Position numbers and translations under genes: made by a program. Of a stretch of DNA of 64,000 nt, positions 1 to 9,389 are shown piece by piece. The stretch's first letter is position 1; each line of letters begins with the position of its first letter. The stretch is taken from contig NZ_JABWRB020000002.1 of the NCBI RefSeq assembly GCF_014268745.2, positions 620,001 to 684,000 of the forward strand, read 5' to 3'. This DNA comes from Pseudomonas zanjanensis (GTDB lineage Bacteria > Pseudomonadota > Gammaproteobacteria > Pseudomonadales > Pseudomonadaceae). The notes under the pieces are model-generated. The model had not been told where the DNA came from. It saw only the letters and a list, made by a program, of their open reading frames with translations, and ran no database searches.

Positions 1-1095
1 TGGCTGGTGACCTGCGTGGCGGAAATCACCGCCGTGGCGGTGTACATGGGCATCTGGTTCCCCGACGTGCCCCGCTGGATCTGGGCCCTGGCCGCGCTGG
101 TCAGCATGGGCTCGATCAACCTGATCGCAGTCAAGGCCTTCGGCGAATTCGAATTCTGGTTCGCCCTGATCAAGATCGTCACCATCATCGCCATGGTCAT
201 CGGCGGCATTGGCATCATAGCCTTCGGCTTCGGTAACGACGGCGTGGCCCTCGGCATTTCCAACCTCTGGACCCACGGCGGTTTCATGCCCAACGGCGTG
301 TCCGGCGTGTTGATGTCCCTGCAAATGGTCATGTTCGCCTACCTGGGCGTGGAGATGATCGGCCTGACTGCCGGTGAAGCGAAGAACCCACAGAAAACCA
401 TCCCCAACGCCATCGGCTCGGTGTTCTGGCGGATCCTGCTGTTTTATGTCGGCGCGTTGTTCGTGATCCTGTCGATCTACCCATGGAACGAAATCGGCAC
501 CCAGGGCAGCCCGTTCGTGATGACCTTCGAGCGCCTGGGCATCAAGACCGCCGCCGGCATCATCAACTTCGTGGTGATCACCGCCGCGCTGTCCTCCTGC
601 AACGGCGGGATCTTCAGCACCGGACGGATGCTCTACAGCCTTGCGCAGAACGGCCAGGCCCCGGCCGGTTTCGCCAAGACCTCGGCCAACGGCGTACCGC
701 GCCGCGCGTTGCTGTTGTCCATCGCCGCGTTGCTGCTGGGCGTGCTGCTCAACTATCTGGTGCCGGAGAAAGTCTTCGTCTGGGTGACGTCCATTGCCAC
801 CTTCGGCGCGATCTGGACCTGGGTGATGATCCTGCTGGCCCAGCTCAAGTTCCGCAAAGGCCTCAGCGCTTCCGAGCGTGCGGCGTTGAAATACCGCATG
901 TGGCTGTACCCGGTCAGCTCGTATTTGGCGCTGGCATTCCTGGTGCTGGTGGTAGGGCTGATGGCGTACTTCCCCGACACCCGCGTAGCGCTGTATATCG
1001 GCCCGGCGTTCCTGGTGCTGCTGACGGTGTTGTTCTACACCTTCAAATTGCAACCGACCGGTGATGCATCGGGTTCGGTGAGCTCGGTTTCGTAA
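1..1095 (+). CDS. Amino-acid permease, ProY-like (5' partial)
   Basis: This is the C-terminal ~364 residues of an APC-superfamily amino-acid permease; the reading frame is open to the window edge, so the start lies upstream. It closely resembles proline permease ProY as I remember it: an AYLGVEMIGLTAGEAKNP segment, an IYPWNEIGTQGSPFV segment, and about eight hydrophobic helices. It would import an amino acid across the inner membrane by cation symport. Substrate (proline, D-alanine/D-serine or another) cannot be decided from this part. A rho-independent terminator follows 25 bp after the stop, so the gene is separate from the glycosyltransferase genes downstream. Confidence 0.88.
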   Translation, partial: WLVTCVAEITAVAVYMGIWFPDVPRWIWALAALVSMGSINLIAVKAFGEFEFWFALIKIVTIIAMVIGGIGIIAFGFGNDGVALGISNLWTHGGFMPNGVSGVLMSLQMVMFAYLGVEMIGLTAGEAKNPQKTIPNAIGSVFWRILLFYVGALFVILSIYPWNEIGTQGSPFVMTFERLGIKTAAGIINFVVITAALSSCNGGIFSTGRMLYSLAQNGQAPAGFAKTSANGVPRRALLLSIAALLLGVLLNYLVPEKVFVWVTSIATFGAIWTWVMILLAQLKFRKGLSASERAALKYRMWLYPVSSYLALAFLVLVVGLMAYFPDTRVALYIGPAFLVLLTVLFYTFKLQPTGDASGSVSSVS

Positions 1096-1119
1096 GATAA
1101 ACCGCGACGTAAAAGAAGG

Positions 1120-1146
1120 CCCCGGTCAGATGACTGGGGTTTTTTA
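1120..1146 (+). terminator. Rho-independent terminator of the permease
   Basis: CCCCGGTCA pairs with TGACTGGGG (one G-T pair) around a short loop, followed directly by TTTTTT. It lies 25 bp after the permease stop. Confidence 0.9.
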
Positions 1147-1182
1147 TAGGCGTGAGCCTGACTGTCCGTCGGATTCGGTGCC

Positions 1183-1207
1183 GCACCTGTAAGATCTGAC
1201 AGTAGAC
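1183..1207 (+). promoter_or_regulatory. Dyad element upstream of the gtr-like operon (copy 1)
   Basis: A 25-bp element with the imperfect palindrome CTGTAAGATCTGACAG at its core. The same 25 bp, with a single A/T change, occurs in inverted orientation at 7130-7154 upstream of the beta-glucosidase gene. In both places the element ends about 60 bp before the chosen start codon. This looks like a shared operator or promoter element; the cognate protein is unknown. Confidence 0.55.
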
Positions 1208-1267
1208 CGTCATAGGACTGTCGACTAGCTTGGAAACCTGCCAACTGGCGAATGGCAAGGTACCAAG

Positions 1268-1618
1268 ATGAACGGACTTTCTGCATTGATGGTTATCGCG
1301 CTGGTCAATGGATTGATCCATGGCCAGGTTTTTTTTCTATTGCACGACGCCGTTGGACTGGCCCAGGCGACCAGTAACTTTGCTGCGTTCTGCATGGCCG
1401 CGGCGTTTTCGTTTTATGTAAGTGGCCTCTACATCTTCCGACCCGGGGAGTCGTGGAGAGGTTATCTGCTGGGCAATGGCGCAATGGGCGGGCTGAGTTA
1501 TGGCTTCGGCTCGTTCGGCGATGCGCTGGATTTGCCTGGGTGGATGGCGGTCGCTTTGTCTTTGTATTTCTCGCTGAACCTGGTGATGGGGTACGGGTTT
1601 ATTCGGTTCAAGTTGTAG
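1268..1618 (+). CDS. GtrA-like membrane protein, first copy
   Basis: A 116-residue protein with about four membrane helices and the GtrA family pattern: an N-terminal helix with a GLIH segment, a SNFAAFCMAAAFSFY segment in helix 2 and an aromatic/charged C-terminus. GtrA proteins are thought to flip polyprenyl-phosphate-linked sugars to the periplasm for O-antigen or polymer modification. An AAGG lies just upstream of the ATG. A second GtrA-like gene follows 80 bp downstream with only moderate sequence similarity, so this is not a recent duplication. The N-terminus is shorter than in most GtrA proteins. Confidence 0.8.
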   Translation: MNGLSALMVIALVNGLIHGQVFFLLHDAVGLAQATSNFAAFCMAAAFSFYVSGLYIFRPGESWRGYLLGNGAMGGLSYGFGSFGDALDLPGWMAVALSLYFSLNLVMGYGFIRFKL

Positions 1619-1698
1619 TGCGGTCGTCTTGCATGGGCGCTTCTAGTGGTGTTGTCGCCAACCGTTTTCTTGTCGTGGACATAGGTTGGGGAGCGAGC

Positions 1699-2073
1699 AT
1701 GAAGGCGATATGGCGTGTTTTCCTCACTTATTCACTGGTCGGATTGGCCAATACGCTGGTTCATTGGCAGATATTTTTTGTACTGCGCGTGGCAATGGGT
1801 CTTGATCAGTCGATCAGTAATCTTGCTGCGTTCTGTGTGGCTGCTTCATTTTCCCACTACCTCAATGCGCTCTACACCTTCGAAGCCAGGATATCGGCGA
1901 CGGGTTATGGGTTTTTCCTGTGTGTTATGGGAGCGCTCAGTTTTGCCGTGGGTTATCTGGGAGATCGCTGGCAGGTCCATGGGCTACTGACAGTGACGGT
2001 ATTTTCACTGCTGAGTTTGGTGTTCGGTTTCCTGCTCTCTAGGTTCGTAGTGTTTCGTGGAGACCACCCATGA
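1699..2073 (+). CDS. GtrA-like membrane protein, second copy
   Basis: A 124-residue, four-helix GtrA family protein with a fuller N-terminus than its neighbour ([14 protein letters not shown], then [22 protein letters not shown]). The ATG at 1699 was chosen because AGGTTGGGGAG precedes it and because residues encoded upstream in the same frame do not resemble the family. Its TGA overlaps the ATG of the GtrB-like gene (ATGA), the normal gtrA-gtrB coupling, so this copy is the likelier partner of GtrB. Expected role: transfer of the polyprenyl-phosphate-sugar donor across the inner membrane. Confidence 0.85.
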   Translation: MKAIWRVFLTYSLVGLANTLVHWQIFFVLRVAMGLDQSISNLAAFCVAASFSHYLNALYTFEARISATGYGFFLCVMGALSFAVGYLGDRWQVHGLLTVTVFSLLSLVFGFLLSRFVVFRGDHP

Positions 2074-3050
2074 AAATCTCGCTGGTGGTGCCGGTGTTCA
2101 ATGAAGAACAGACCTTGGGACTGTTCTACAAGAGTATCCGTCAGCACCCGGCGTTGGCCGGTTATAGCGTGGAGATCATCTTCATTAACGATGGCAGCGC
2201 TGACCAGACGGATGCGCTTGCCCGTGATATCGCGCTGGTCGATAACCTAGTTGTGTTGATCAATTTTTCCCGAAATTTCGGCAAGGAGCCCGCCCTGTTT
2301 GCCGGTATCGAGCACGCCAGCGGGGACGTGGTCATTCCAATGGACGTGGATCTACAGGACCCCATCGAGGTTATTCCCAAGCTTATTGCCGAATGGGAAA
2401 AAGGCGCCGAGGTAGTGCTTGCCAAGCGTCGAGATCGCTCGTCCGACAGTTACCTGAAGCGCGGATGCGCTGCGCTGTTTTATCGCTTGCTGGATCGGAT
2501 CGCTTCTCCCCATATCGAGCGTAACGTAGGGGACTTCCGATTGATGGACCGTAAAGTAGTGGAGGTGATCAAGACCCTTCCCGAATATCAATTGTTCATG
2601 AAGGGTGTGCTGTCGTGGGCCGGTTTTACCACTGTCATTGTCGAATACGACCGCGCCGGTCGCGCCGCTGGTAGCAGCAAATTCAACGGCTGGAAGTTAT
2701 GGAATTTGGCGCTCGAAGGCATCACGTCGTTCAGCACTGTACCGTTGCGGTTGTGGACTTACCTCGGCGGTTTCATTTCATTGGTTTCGCTGGCGTATGC
2801 CGGGTACATGGTGCTGGACAAGCTGATCTTTGGAAACGATCTGCCCGGTTATCCATCCTTGATGACCGCGATTTTGTTTTTGGGTGGTGTGCAGCTGATT
2901 GGTATTGGTGTGTTGGGTGAGTACGTCGGACGGATCTATTTAGAGACAAAGCATCGTCCGAGGTACGTCATCAGGGAAATAGTTCGGGGAGAGTCGGGCG
3001 TGCGTGGAACTGACGAGAGCATTTGCGAACGGGGCGATGATTATTCGTGA
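2070..3050 (+). CDS. GtrB-like polyprenyl-phosphate glycosyltransferase (GT2)
   Basis: A 326-residue family 2 glycosyltransferase. The N-terminal GT-A domain opens with the typical [10 protein letters not shown] strand and carries the nucleotide/metal motif DVDLQDP at residues 92-98. Two C-terminal membrane helices lie at about 232-255 and 268-292, ending in the [13 protein letters not shown] signature. This is the arrangement of GtrB, which loads a sugar from its nucleotide donor onto undecaprenyl phosphate on the cytoplasmic face. It overlaps its neighbours on both sides by 4 bp, so the three genes should be co-translated. The sugar is unknown. Confidence 0.88.
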   Translation: MKISLVVPVFNEEQTLGLFYKSIRQHPALAGYSVEIIFINDGSADQTDALARDIALVDNLVVLINFSRNFGKEPALFAGIEHASGDVVIPMDVDLQDPIEVIPKLIAEWEKGAEVVLAKRRDRSSDSYLKRGCAALFYRLLDRIASPHIERNVGDFRLMDRKVVEVIKTLPEYQLFMKGVLSWAGFTTVIVEYDRAGRAAGSSKFNGWKLWNLALEGITSFSTVPLRLWTYLGGFISLVSLAYAGYMVLDKLIFGNDLPGYPSLMTAILFLGGVQLIGIGVLGEYVGRIYLETKHRPRYVIREIVRGESGVRGTDESICERGDDYS

Positions 3051-4606
3051 CTAACTTTCGAGCCTATTCAGGAAAGCCTCCCAGCCGATTCGTCGACGGC
3101 GCAGCCTTGGCAGCCGTTGTGGTCCTGGCGCTGTGCGTACGTTTTTACGGCATCACAACACCGGCGATCTGGTACGACGAGGCCTTTAGCATCCTGCTTG
3201 CCAGGCACGAGCCGTGGCAGATCTGGTCTATTACGGGACGAGATATTCACCCACCGCTTTATTACCTCACGCTGCACTACTGGATGATTTTGTTTGGCGA
3301 CGGGGTTTTGGCTGTTAGATCGCTCAGTGTGATAGCCGACGTGGGCTCGGTTTTGCTGAGCATAAAGTTGATGAGCCTGGTTGCCACGCGAAGAGCAACC
3401 TGGATGGCTGCGTTGCTATTGGTGTTGCTGCCGATTTCGGTTCGTTACAGCCAGGAAGCGCGCATGTACACCCTGCTCGGATTCTGGCTGATGGGCGCAA
3501 CCGTGGCGTTGGTGTGCTGGGTTAAAGAACCAGAAAAAAAGCGGTTCCCAGCCATTTATGTGCTGTTGATGACGGCCGCTTTTTACACGCATTATTTCGC
3601 CGCATTGGGCGTGCTGGTTCATGGGTGCTATTGGCTGAGTCGCTTGAAGGCGGGTCCAAATGTACTCTCCGCGCGCCTCTGGATTTTGGTCTACTGTGCA
3701 ATCCTTGTCCTGTTCCTGCCCTGGCTACCTCATTTCATCGATCATCTCTCAGGCCGGCCGGGGCTTGGTTGGATACCGGCTATCACTTGGCAGGCGGTTG
3801 TGAATGTTGTCTGGCAGTTCACTGTGATGACAATCTGGGAGGGGCAATCGTCGCTTACTCGCGTTTTGCCTTGGTTGGTGGTGATCGCCTGCGCAGCGCT
3901 GCTGGTCTGGAAAGACACCGGTCTGCATCGCTTCAGTGTGTTATTGACCGGTTACTTTTTTATTCCCGTCCTCGCGCTGGCCTTCATGTCGTTGATTGCC
4001 CCGCTATTCATTCCGCGCTACTTGGTCTTCGCTGCAGTCGGGTTGCCGCTTCTGCTCTCAGCCGCGCTGGATGCAGTGGGGCTGCGACCTACGACCTTGT
4101 GCTTGGCCATCATGATTATGGCAGCAGCAGAAGTACAGGGACTGCTGACGGTGTATCGGCAAGCGGACGGCCTGAATGGAACTGAATTAAGAACGGATTT
4201 CCGACTTGACGGGTTGGCAGCTGAGGTTAGGCAAGCGGCTCGGCCGGGCGACCAGATCGTATTGGATAATGCCATCTGGTATTTGCCATTCGCTTATTAC
4301 AATCACACGGGCATACAGCCGAAGTTCTATATCTCATCATTCAAAGCCAATGATCTGGACGCCTTGGAACGGGGGGGGAACGCCTTCATTTCCGAAGGAA
4401 GTCAGTGGATATATTTCAATCAGTTGAAGGTGTTAACTCAAGGTGGAAACAGGGTTTGGTGGGTAGGGATGTCAGTTGATGCCAGCCCACTCCCGGAAAA
4501 AGATTGGGAAAAGACCGTTACCTTTGTGGATGGGCAGATGAATGCCTCACTGTTTACCCTTAAAGCGGCACCCGCCCAGGTCGAGACGAGTTCAGCCGGT
4601 CACTAG
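3047..4606 (+). CDS. GT39/ArnT-like integral membrane glycosyltransferase
   Basis: A 519-residue multi-pass protein of the PMT_2 (GT-C fold) class. The acidic pair D44-E45 in IWYDEAF after the first helix and RDIHPPLYY (65-73) in the first periplasmic loop are typical of enzymes using polyprenyl-phosphate sugars. About ten hydrophobic segments run to residue ~370, followed by a soluble periplasmic domain. It starts with GTG overlapping the GtrB stop. In serotype-conversion loci the third gene is the strain-specific transferase that moves the sugar from the lipid donor to O-antigen or another acceptor, and this gene fills that position. Confidence 0.85.
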   Translation: MTNFRAYSGKPPSRFVDGAALAAVVVLALCVRFYGITTPAIWYDEAFSILLARHEPWQIWSITGRDIHPPLYYLTLHYWMILFGDGVLAVRSLSVIADVGSVLLSIKLMSLVATRRATWMAALLLVLLPISVRYSQEARMYTLLGFWLMGATVALVCWVKEPEKKRFPAIYVLLMTAAFYTHYFAALGVLVHGCYWLSRLKAGPNVLSARLWILVYCAILVLFLPWLPHFIDHLSGRPGLGWIPAITWQAVVNVVWQFTVMTIWEGQSSLTRVLPWLVVIACAALLVWKDTGLHRFSVLLTGYFFIPVLALAFMSLIAPLFIPRYLVFAAVGLPLLLSAALDAVGLRPTTLCLAIMIMAAAEVQGLLTVYRQADGLNGTELRTDFRLDGLAAEVRQAARPGDQIVLDNAIWYLPFAYYNHTGIQPKFYISSFKANDLDALERGGNAFISEGSQWIYFNQLKVLTQGGNRVWWVGMSVDASPLPEKDWEKTVTFVDGQMNASLFTLKAAPAQVETSSAGH

Positions 4607-4652
4607 TTCGTGCAACTCAGCAAACGCCGTGATGGCTCATTCAGCGCATCGA

Positions 4653-7070
4653 TTAATCACGCAAGGTGCGTGGGATGGCTGAGCCGGGGCCGGTCAGTTG
4701 TGCACTGGTGATGACTTCAAACTTCGCCTGATTATCAGTGGCAGAAGTGCCGCCGATGAACACCGTAAAAATGCCTGACTCCACGAATCGCAAGAGGTCA
4801 TGGTTGAGCAACGCCCAGTCGTCCTGATCGAGCAGAAAGCTGACGGTTGTGCTTTCTCCTGGAGCGAGTCTGACTTTGGAAAAACCGCGCAGCATGCGCA
4901 CCGGGCGCGTGATGCTCGCGACGTCTTGCCGTAGATACAATTGCACGGTTTCCTCTCCGGCTCGTTGACCGCTGTTCTGAACATCTACTTGGACGGTCAA
5001 TGTTTCATCGAAGGCCAAGCGCTGTTTACTGAGTCTCGGGGTTCCATAGGTGAATGTGGTGTAGCTCAGGCCATGACCAAACGGGTAAAGAGCCGTCCAC
5101 TTGGAATCGATGTAGCTTGAGGCGTATGCATTGGTGCCGCTCGGCGGTCGCCCAGTGTTTTTGCGGGCTAGATAGATAGGAACTTGCCCCACCGTGCGCG
5201 GGAAGGTAATAGGTAGCTTTCCGCTGGGGTTCACATCACCGAAAAGTACGTCCGCCACCGCGTGGCCCATTTCGGTACCCAAAAACCAAGCCTCAAGTAT
5301 CGCGGGAACATGTTCGTCCACGGTGGGAATGGCCAGCGGACGTCCATTCATTAGGACGACTACCACAGGCTTGCCTGTTTTGATCAGTTGCGCGACCAGC
5401 GCATCTTGCGCTCCTGGCAGGCCAAGGGAAGTACGGCTTCGTGCTTCGCCGCTCATGTCTGCCGTTTCTCCCAGCGCAGCCACGATCACATCGGCATCCA
5501 CGACCGCACGCTGAACCTCTTCAATGCCGGAGATGTCCGTACTGCCGGGAGAGGCCGCCGGGACATAGACAACCTCCGTCATGGGCGATACGGCGCGCTT
5601 TATCCCCTCCAGTACGGTGATTGATTCGCTGGCACGACCGTCAGCGCTCCAAGAGCCCAAGCTGGACACACCGTCATTTGCGAGGGCTCCCACCACGACG
5701 AGCTTGCGTAGATTCTTTGAGAGTGGCAGCAACGCATCGTCGTTTTTTAGCAATACGATGGATTTTTGCGCGGCCTCTCGTGCCAGCGCGCGTGTGGGGG
5801 GCTGGAGCAACTGCGTTTTTTCGCGGGTAGGGTCGCTGTAGCGATATGGGTCGTCGAACAGGCCCAGACGCTGCTTCGCTTGAAGCACTCGACGCACGGC
5901 TCCATCAATAGCGTCTTGTGAAAGTTGACCGCTGCGCACCAGTGCCGGTAGTTCAGCGTTGTAGTCACCGCTGACCATGTCGATATCAACAGTCGCATTG
6001 AGAGCAAGTCGCGCAGCCTCTCGGGGAACGGAGGCAACGCCGTGCGGTATCAATTCCCTTATGCCCGCCCAATCACTGACGACGACTCCCTGGAAGTCCC
6101 ATTCATCGCGCAGCTTCTGTTTGAGCAGTTTCCTGTTGGCGTGCATCGGCATACTGTCCACTTCATTGAAACCGGGCATGATCGTATCGACGCCCGCTTC
6201 GACAGCGGCCCGAAAGGGCGTGAGATAGACTTCTTCCAATGTGCGCTCGGACAGGTCGGAAATGTTGTAGTCAAGGCCGCCTTCGGCCGCGCCATAAGCG
6301 ACGAAATGCTTGGCTGTAGACAGTATTGACGAGGTGTCGGGGGGACCTTCACCGCGAAATCCTCGTACACGCGAAGCGGCGAGGGCAGCCCCCAGGAATG
6401 GATCTTCACCGGCGCCCTCTATCACTCGACCCCAACGCGAATCCCGTGCGATATCGACCATAGGAGCGAAGGTCCAATGAAGGCCGCTGGCCGTTGCTTC
6501 GACTGCGGCGGCCCTGGCGGTTCGTTGCGACAGGTATGGGTCCCAGGCCGACGCTTCGGCCAATGGGACGGGAAATATCGTGCGGAAACCGTGGATCACA
6601 TCGAACGAGAACAACTGCGGAATATGCAGACGCGAGCCTTGGACTGCTTCGTGCTGCAATCTTCGAGTGTTTTCGGCGCCATAGGCACCTAATAGCGAAC
6701 CGGCCTTTGAGGTGCCGATTTTTTTGGGGTCATTGGCGTCTTCGATTGGGCCGGTGGGTATGGTGAGTACACTCAGTTGGGTCAGTTGATCGGCCTTTTC
6801 TTCAAGGGTCATTTGCCCGATCAACCGTTCGATGAATGCCGCGTCCTCTTGTGATTTTTGAGTGCGTTCATTGGCTTGGGCAATGGAAGCAAGCCATGTG
6901 GCGACAATCAACATACCAAGCAAGATTGCCGAGGCCAGGTGGGTCCAGTCCATGGGATTAGACCTTAGGTACGCTTGGCGACGATTGTCCGGCCGCAGCA
7001 CGGCAAACCTCACCGAACCCAATGCCACAAAAAGCGAAGCAAAACCAACCAGATCGCGTCGGGTCAACAT
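4653..7070 (-). CDS. bglX: Periplasmic beta-glucosidase BglX-like (GH3)
   Basis: An ~805-residue family 3 glycoside hydrolase that would release glucose from beta-glucosides in the periplasm. Visible features are the N-terminal (beta/alpha)8 domain with KHFVAYGAAEGG, the nucleophile aspartate D333 in VVSDWAG, the GH3 C-terminal domain (SIVLLKND, GETADMSGEA) and the fibronectin-like C-terminal domain. The ATG at 7070 has GGAAGG six bases upstream and lies the same distance from the upstream dyad element as the gtr-like operon start. An alternative ATG at 6953 (MDWTH) has AAGG upstream and would begin directly with a cleavable-looking signal ending IAQA. The longer form carries an extra hydrophobic stretch with TRRDLVGF, which resembles a Tat motif. 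Confidence 0.88.
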   Translation of the reverse strand: MLTRRDLVGFASLFVALGSVRFAVLRPDNRRQAYLRSNPMDWTHLASAILLGMLIVATWLASIAQANERTQKSQEDAAFIERLIGQMTLEEKADQLTQLSVLTIPTGPIEDANDPKKIGTSKAGSLLGAYGAENTRRLQHEAVQGSRLHIPQLFSFDVIHGFRTIFPVPLAEASAWDPYLSQRTARAAAVEATASGLHWTFAPMVDIARDSRWGRVIEGAGEDPFLGAALAASRVRGFRGEGPPDTSSILSTAKHFVAYGAAEGGLDYNISDLSERTLEEVYLTPFRAAVEAGVDTIMPGFNEVDSMPMHANRKLLKQKLRDEWDFQGVVVSDWAGIRELIPHGVASVPREAARLALNATVDIDMVSGDYNAELPALVRSGQLSQDAIDGAVRRVLQAKQRLGLFDDPYRYSDPTREKTQLLQPPTRALAREAAQKSIVLLKNDDALLPLSKNLRKLVVVGALANDGVSSLGSWSADGRASESITVLEGIKRAVSPMTEVVYVPAASPGSTDISGIEEVQRAVVDADVIVAALGETADMSGEARSRTSLGLPGAQDALVAQLIKTGKPVVVVLMNGRPLAIPTVDEHVPAILEAWFLGTEMGHAVADVLFGDVNPSGKLPITFPRTVGQVPIYLARKNTGRPPSGTNAYASSYIDSKWTALYPFGHGLSYTTFTYGTPRLSKQRLAFDETLTVQVDVQNSGQRAGEETVQLYLRQDVASITRPVRMLRGFSKVRLAPGESTTVSFLLDQDDWALLNHDLLRFVESGIFTVFIGGTSATDNQAKFEVITSAQLTGPGSAIPRTLRD

Positions 7071-7129
7071 AAGCACCTTCCATGACGAGCGAACCATCGG
7101 GGTGGATGGTCAATCGTGAGGAAGTTGGC

Positions 7130-7154
7130 GTCTACTGTCAGAACTTACAGGTGC
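7130..7154 (-). promoter_or_regulatory. Dyad element upstream of bglX (copy 2)
   Basis: Inverted copy of the 25-bp element at 1183-1207; read on the minus strand the core is CTGTAAGTTCTGACAG. It ends 60 bp before the bglX start at 7070. Together the two copies bracket the whole 1.2-7.1 kb glycosylation module. Confidence 0.55.
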
Positions 7155-7213
7155 GTTGTGGATTCGGCGTAAAAAGTCGGGTAAAGCAGTGCACTTGAGA
7201 GGCCTAAGGACCT

Positions 7214-7344
7214 TGTGGCGAGGGAGCTTGCTCCCGCTCGGCTGCGTAGCAGTCGCAAACGGGTCGGCGTGGTTTGGCTGACACTCCGTGTTCGGCAATT
7301 GGGGCCGCTTCGCAACCCAGCGGGAGCAAGCTCCCTCGCCACAA
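7214..7344. repeat. REP-type palindrome pair, family A
   Basis: Two inverted halves: TGTGGCGAGGGAGCTTGCTC at the left and its mirror image ending CTCCCTCGCCACA at the right, with ~80 bp between. This fits the REPIN doublet arrangement described in P. fluorescens. It fills most of the 305-bp gap between bglX and the next gene. Confidence 0.9.
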
Positions 7345-7375
7345 AAGCTGGTGCGTATCAGTAACTATGCGGCGC

Positions 7376-8995
7376 TTAAGCCGCCGCAATTTCCCGCGGC
7401 TCAAAACTATCCGCCCGCGCCATCTGCCACATCCGCGAATAAAACGCCCCATTGACCTCACCCGTGAGCAATTCCCCCGGCTTCAAAAACACATGCAACT
7501 GCGAGAACAACTTCACCTCGGTCGCCGACATCCGCCGCACCAAATGCTTAGGCTGCAATTGCGAAGGATGCTCAAGCCCGGCGGCGGCGAGCATTTCGGC
7601 CAGGGCCTTGAGGGTGTTGCGGTGGAAGTTGTAGACCCGTTGGGCTTTATCCGGGACGACCAGGGCGCGCTGGCGCAGGGTGTCTTGGGTGGCGACGCCG
7701 GTGGGGCATTTGTTGGTGTGGCAGCTTTGCGACTGGATGCAGCCGATGGCGAACATGAAGCCGCGCGCGGCGTTGGCCCAGTCGGCGCCGATGGCCAGGA
7801 CGCTGGCGATGTCGAAGGCGCTGACGATCTTGCCACTGGCGCCGAGCTTGATCTTGTCCCGCAGGTTCAGGCCCACCAGGGTGTTGTGCACGAACAACAG
7901 GCCTTCACGCAGCGGCACGCCGATGTGGTCGGTGAACTCCACTGGCGCGGCGCCGGTGCCGCCTTCCTTGCCGTCCACCACGATGAAGTCGGGCAGGATC
8001 CCGGTTTCCAGCATGGCCTTGGCGATGCCCATGAACTCCCATGGATGGCCGAGGCAGAATTTGAAGCCCACCGGTTTGCCGCCGGACAATTCACGCAGTT
8101 GCTGGACGAACTGCATCAGTTCGATCGGCGTGGAAAACGCGCTGTGGCATGACGGCGAAATACAATCCTCGCCCATGAGGATGCCGCGGGTCTCGGCGAT
8201 TTCCCGAGTGACTTTGTGCTTGGGCAGGATCCCGCCATGGCCGGGCTTGGCGCCCTGGCTCATCTTGATTTCGATCATCCGTACCTGCGGGTTCCGGGCC
8301 TGGGCGGCGAAGCGCTCCGGGTCGAAGTGCCCGTCGGATGTACGGCAACCGAAATAGCCGCTGCCCAGTTCCCAGGTCAGGTCGCCACCGTGTTCGCGGT
8401 GGTAGGGGCTGATGCTGCCTTCGCCGGTGTCGTGGGCGAAGTTGCCCAGCTTGGCCCCCTGGTTCAAAGCGCGGATGGCGTTGGCGCTCAGGGAGCCGAA
8501 GCTCATGGCCGAGATGTTGAACACCGAGGCCGAGTAGGGCTGGGTGCATTGCGGGCCGCCGACTGTCACGCGAAAACCGCTGGGGTCGCTCAACGGCGCC
8601 GGGCGCATGGAGTGGCCGATGAATTCGAAACCGGTCTGGTAGACGTCGATCAAGGTGCCAAAGGGTTTGTCGGCGCTTTCGTTCTTGGCCCGGGAGTACA
8701 CCAGCGAGCGCTGGGCGCGGGAGAAGGGCAGGGCATCGCTGTCGGATTCGAGCAGGTACTGGCGGATCTCTGGGCGGATGCCTTCGACCAGGTAGCGGAT
8801 GTTGCCCAGGATTGGATAGTTGCGCCGTACGGCGTGGCGGCTCTGCAGCAGATCGAACAGCCCCAGCAGGCTCAACAGCCCGGTCACCAGTGCGATCGGC
8901 CAGAGCCAGTCGTGTTGCAGGAACGGCAGGCTGGCGAGGGTGAAGATGACACAGCAGGCAAAGAAGGCGTAACGGCTCAGCAACGACAGGCTCAT
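7376..8995 (-). CDS. FMN-binding glutamate-synthase-like membrane protein
   Basis: A 539-residue protein with two N-terminal membrane helices (about residues 5-48), followed by a glutamate-synthase central/FMN domain. The FMN-site motif GKEGGTGAAP is present, and so is a C-x5-C-x4-C set in GCIQSQSCHTNKCPTG, matching the 3Fe-4S ligands of GltB. There is no glutaminase domain, so it is not a complete glutamate synthase. Proteins of this type are common in Pseudomonas and their substrate is not known to me. The ATG at 8995 has AAGGA upstream; codons further 5' in frame run into palindrome sequence and are not credible. Confidence 0.85.
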   Translation of the reverse strand: MSLSLLSRYAFFACCVIFTLASLPFLQHDWLWPIALVTGLLSLLGLFDLLQSRHAVRRNYPILGNIRYLVEGIRPEIRQYLLESDSDALPFSRAQRSLVYSRAKNESADKPFGTLIDVYQTGFEFIGHSMRPAPLSDPSGFRVTVGGPQCTQPYSASVFNISAMSFGSLSANAIRALNQGAKLGNFAHDTGEGSISPYHREHGGDLTWELGSGYFGCRTSDGHFDPERFAAQARNPQVRMIEIKMSQGAKPGHGGILPKHKVTREIAETRGILMGEDCISPSCHSAFSTPIELMQFVQQLRELSGGKPVGFKFCLGHPWEFMGIAKAMLETGILPDFIVVDGKEGGTGAAPVEFTDHIGVPLREGLLFVHNTLVGLNLRDKIKLGASGKIVSAFDIASVLAIGADWANAARGFMFAIGCIQSQSCHTNKCPTGVATQDTLRQRALVVPDKAQRVYNFHRNTLKALAEMLAAAGLEHPSQLQPKHLVRRMSATEVKLFSQLHVFLKPGELLTGEVNGAFYSRMWQMARADSFEPREIAAA

Positions 8996-9047
8996 GCGGG
9001 TTCCTTGGGGTTGAGCGACTGGCGAGACATTAGCTTGGAATGTGGCC

Positions 9048-9062
9048 CGTGGCGAGGGAGCA
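9048..9062. repeat. Fragment of a family A palindrome
   Basis: GTGGCGAGGGAGC matches the outer part of family A and then breaks off into unrelated sequence. It is a decayed remnant 40 bp from an intact pair, in the 394-bp gap 8996-9389, which otherwise holds only the two palindrome pairs listed next. Confidence 0.6.
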
Positions 9063-9100
9063 AACCCCCACAATTGGTTTTGTGGTGAAACACGGGCCAT

Positions 9101-9233
9101 TGTGGCGAGGGAGCTTGCTCCCGCTGGGCTGCGAAGCGGCCCCCATGGGGTCATTGCGAGCATTCAGACAGACCGCGTGAGCCGGTTTTACGACGGCTGC
9201 GCCGCCGAGCGGGAGCAAGCTCCCTCGCCACAG
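9101..9233. repeat. REP-type palindrome pair, family A
   Basis: Inverted halves TGTGGCGAGGGAGCTTGCTC and GAGCAAGCTCCCTCGCCACA separated by ~90 bp. Confidence 0.9.
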
Positions 9234-9280
9234 GGGTTGTGTGTTGCTGGAGTAATCAGTTTATGAGCGCCAGAAAAACC

Positions 9281-9370
9281 TGTGGGAGCGGGCTTGCTCG
9301 CGATGGCGGCCGCACATTCAACTCCTGCATTGACTGTCGCACCGCTATCGCGAGCAAGCTCGCTCCCACA
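9281..9370. repeat. REP-type palindrome pair, family B
   Basis: Inverted halves TGTGGGAGCGGGCTTGCTCG and CGAGCAAGCTCGCTCCCACA, of the second palindrome family. It lies 48 bp from a family A pair and 19 bp from the end of the kinase gene. Confidence 0.9.
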
Positions 9371-9389
9371 ATTTGAACTGCCGGGGGGC

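Noticed and set aside
1453-1698. Longer N-terminus for the second GtrA-like protein
   Set aside because: The in-frame codons overlap the first GtrA gene in another frame and do not resemble the family; a good ribosome site precedes the ATG at 1699.
1183-7154. Whole 1.2-7.1 kb segment as a transposon bounded by inverted repeats
   Set aside because: There is no transposase or recombinase inside and no target duplication; both copies lie at promoter distance from start codons, so a regulatory role is simpler.
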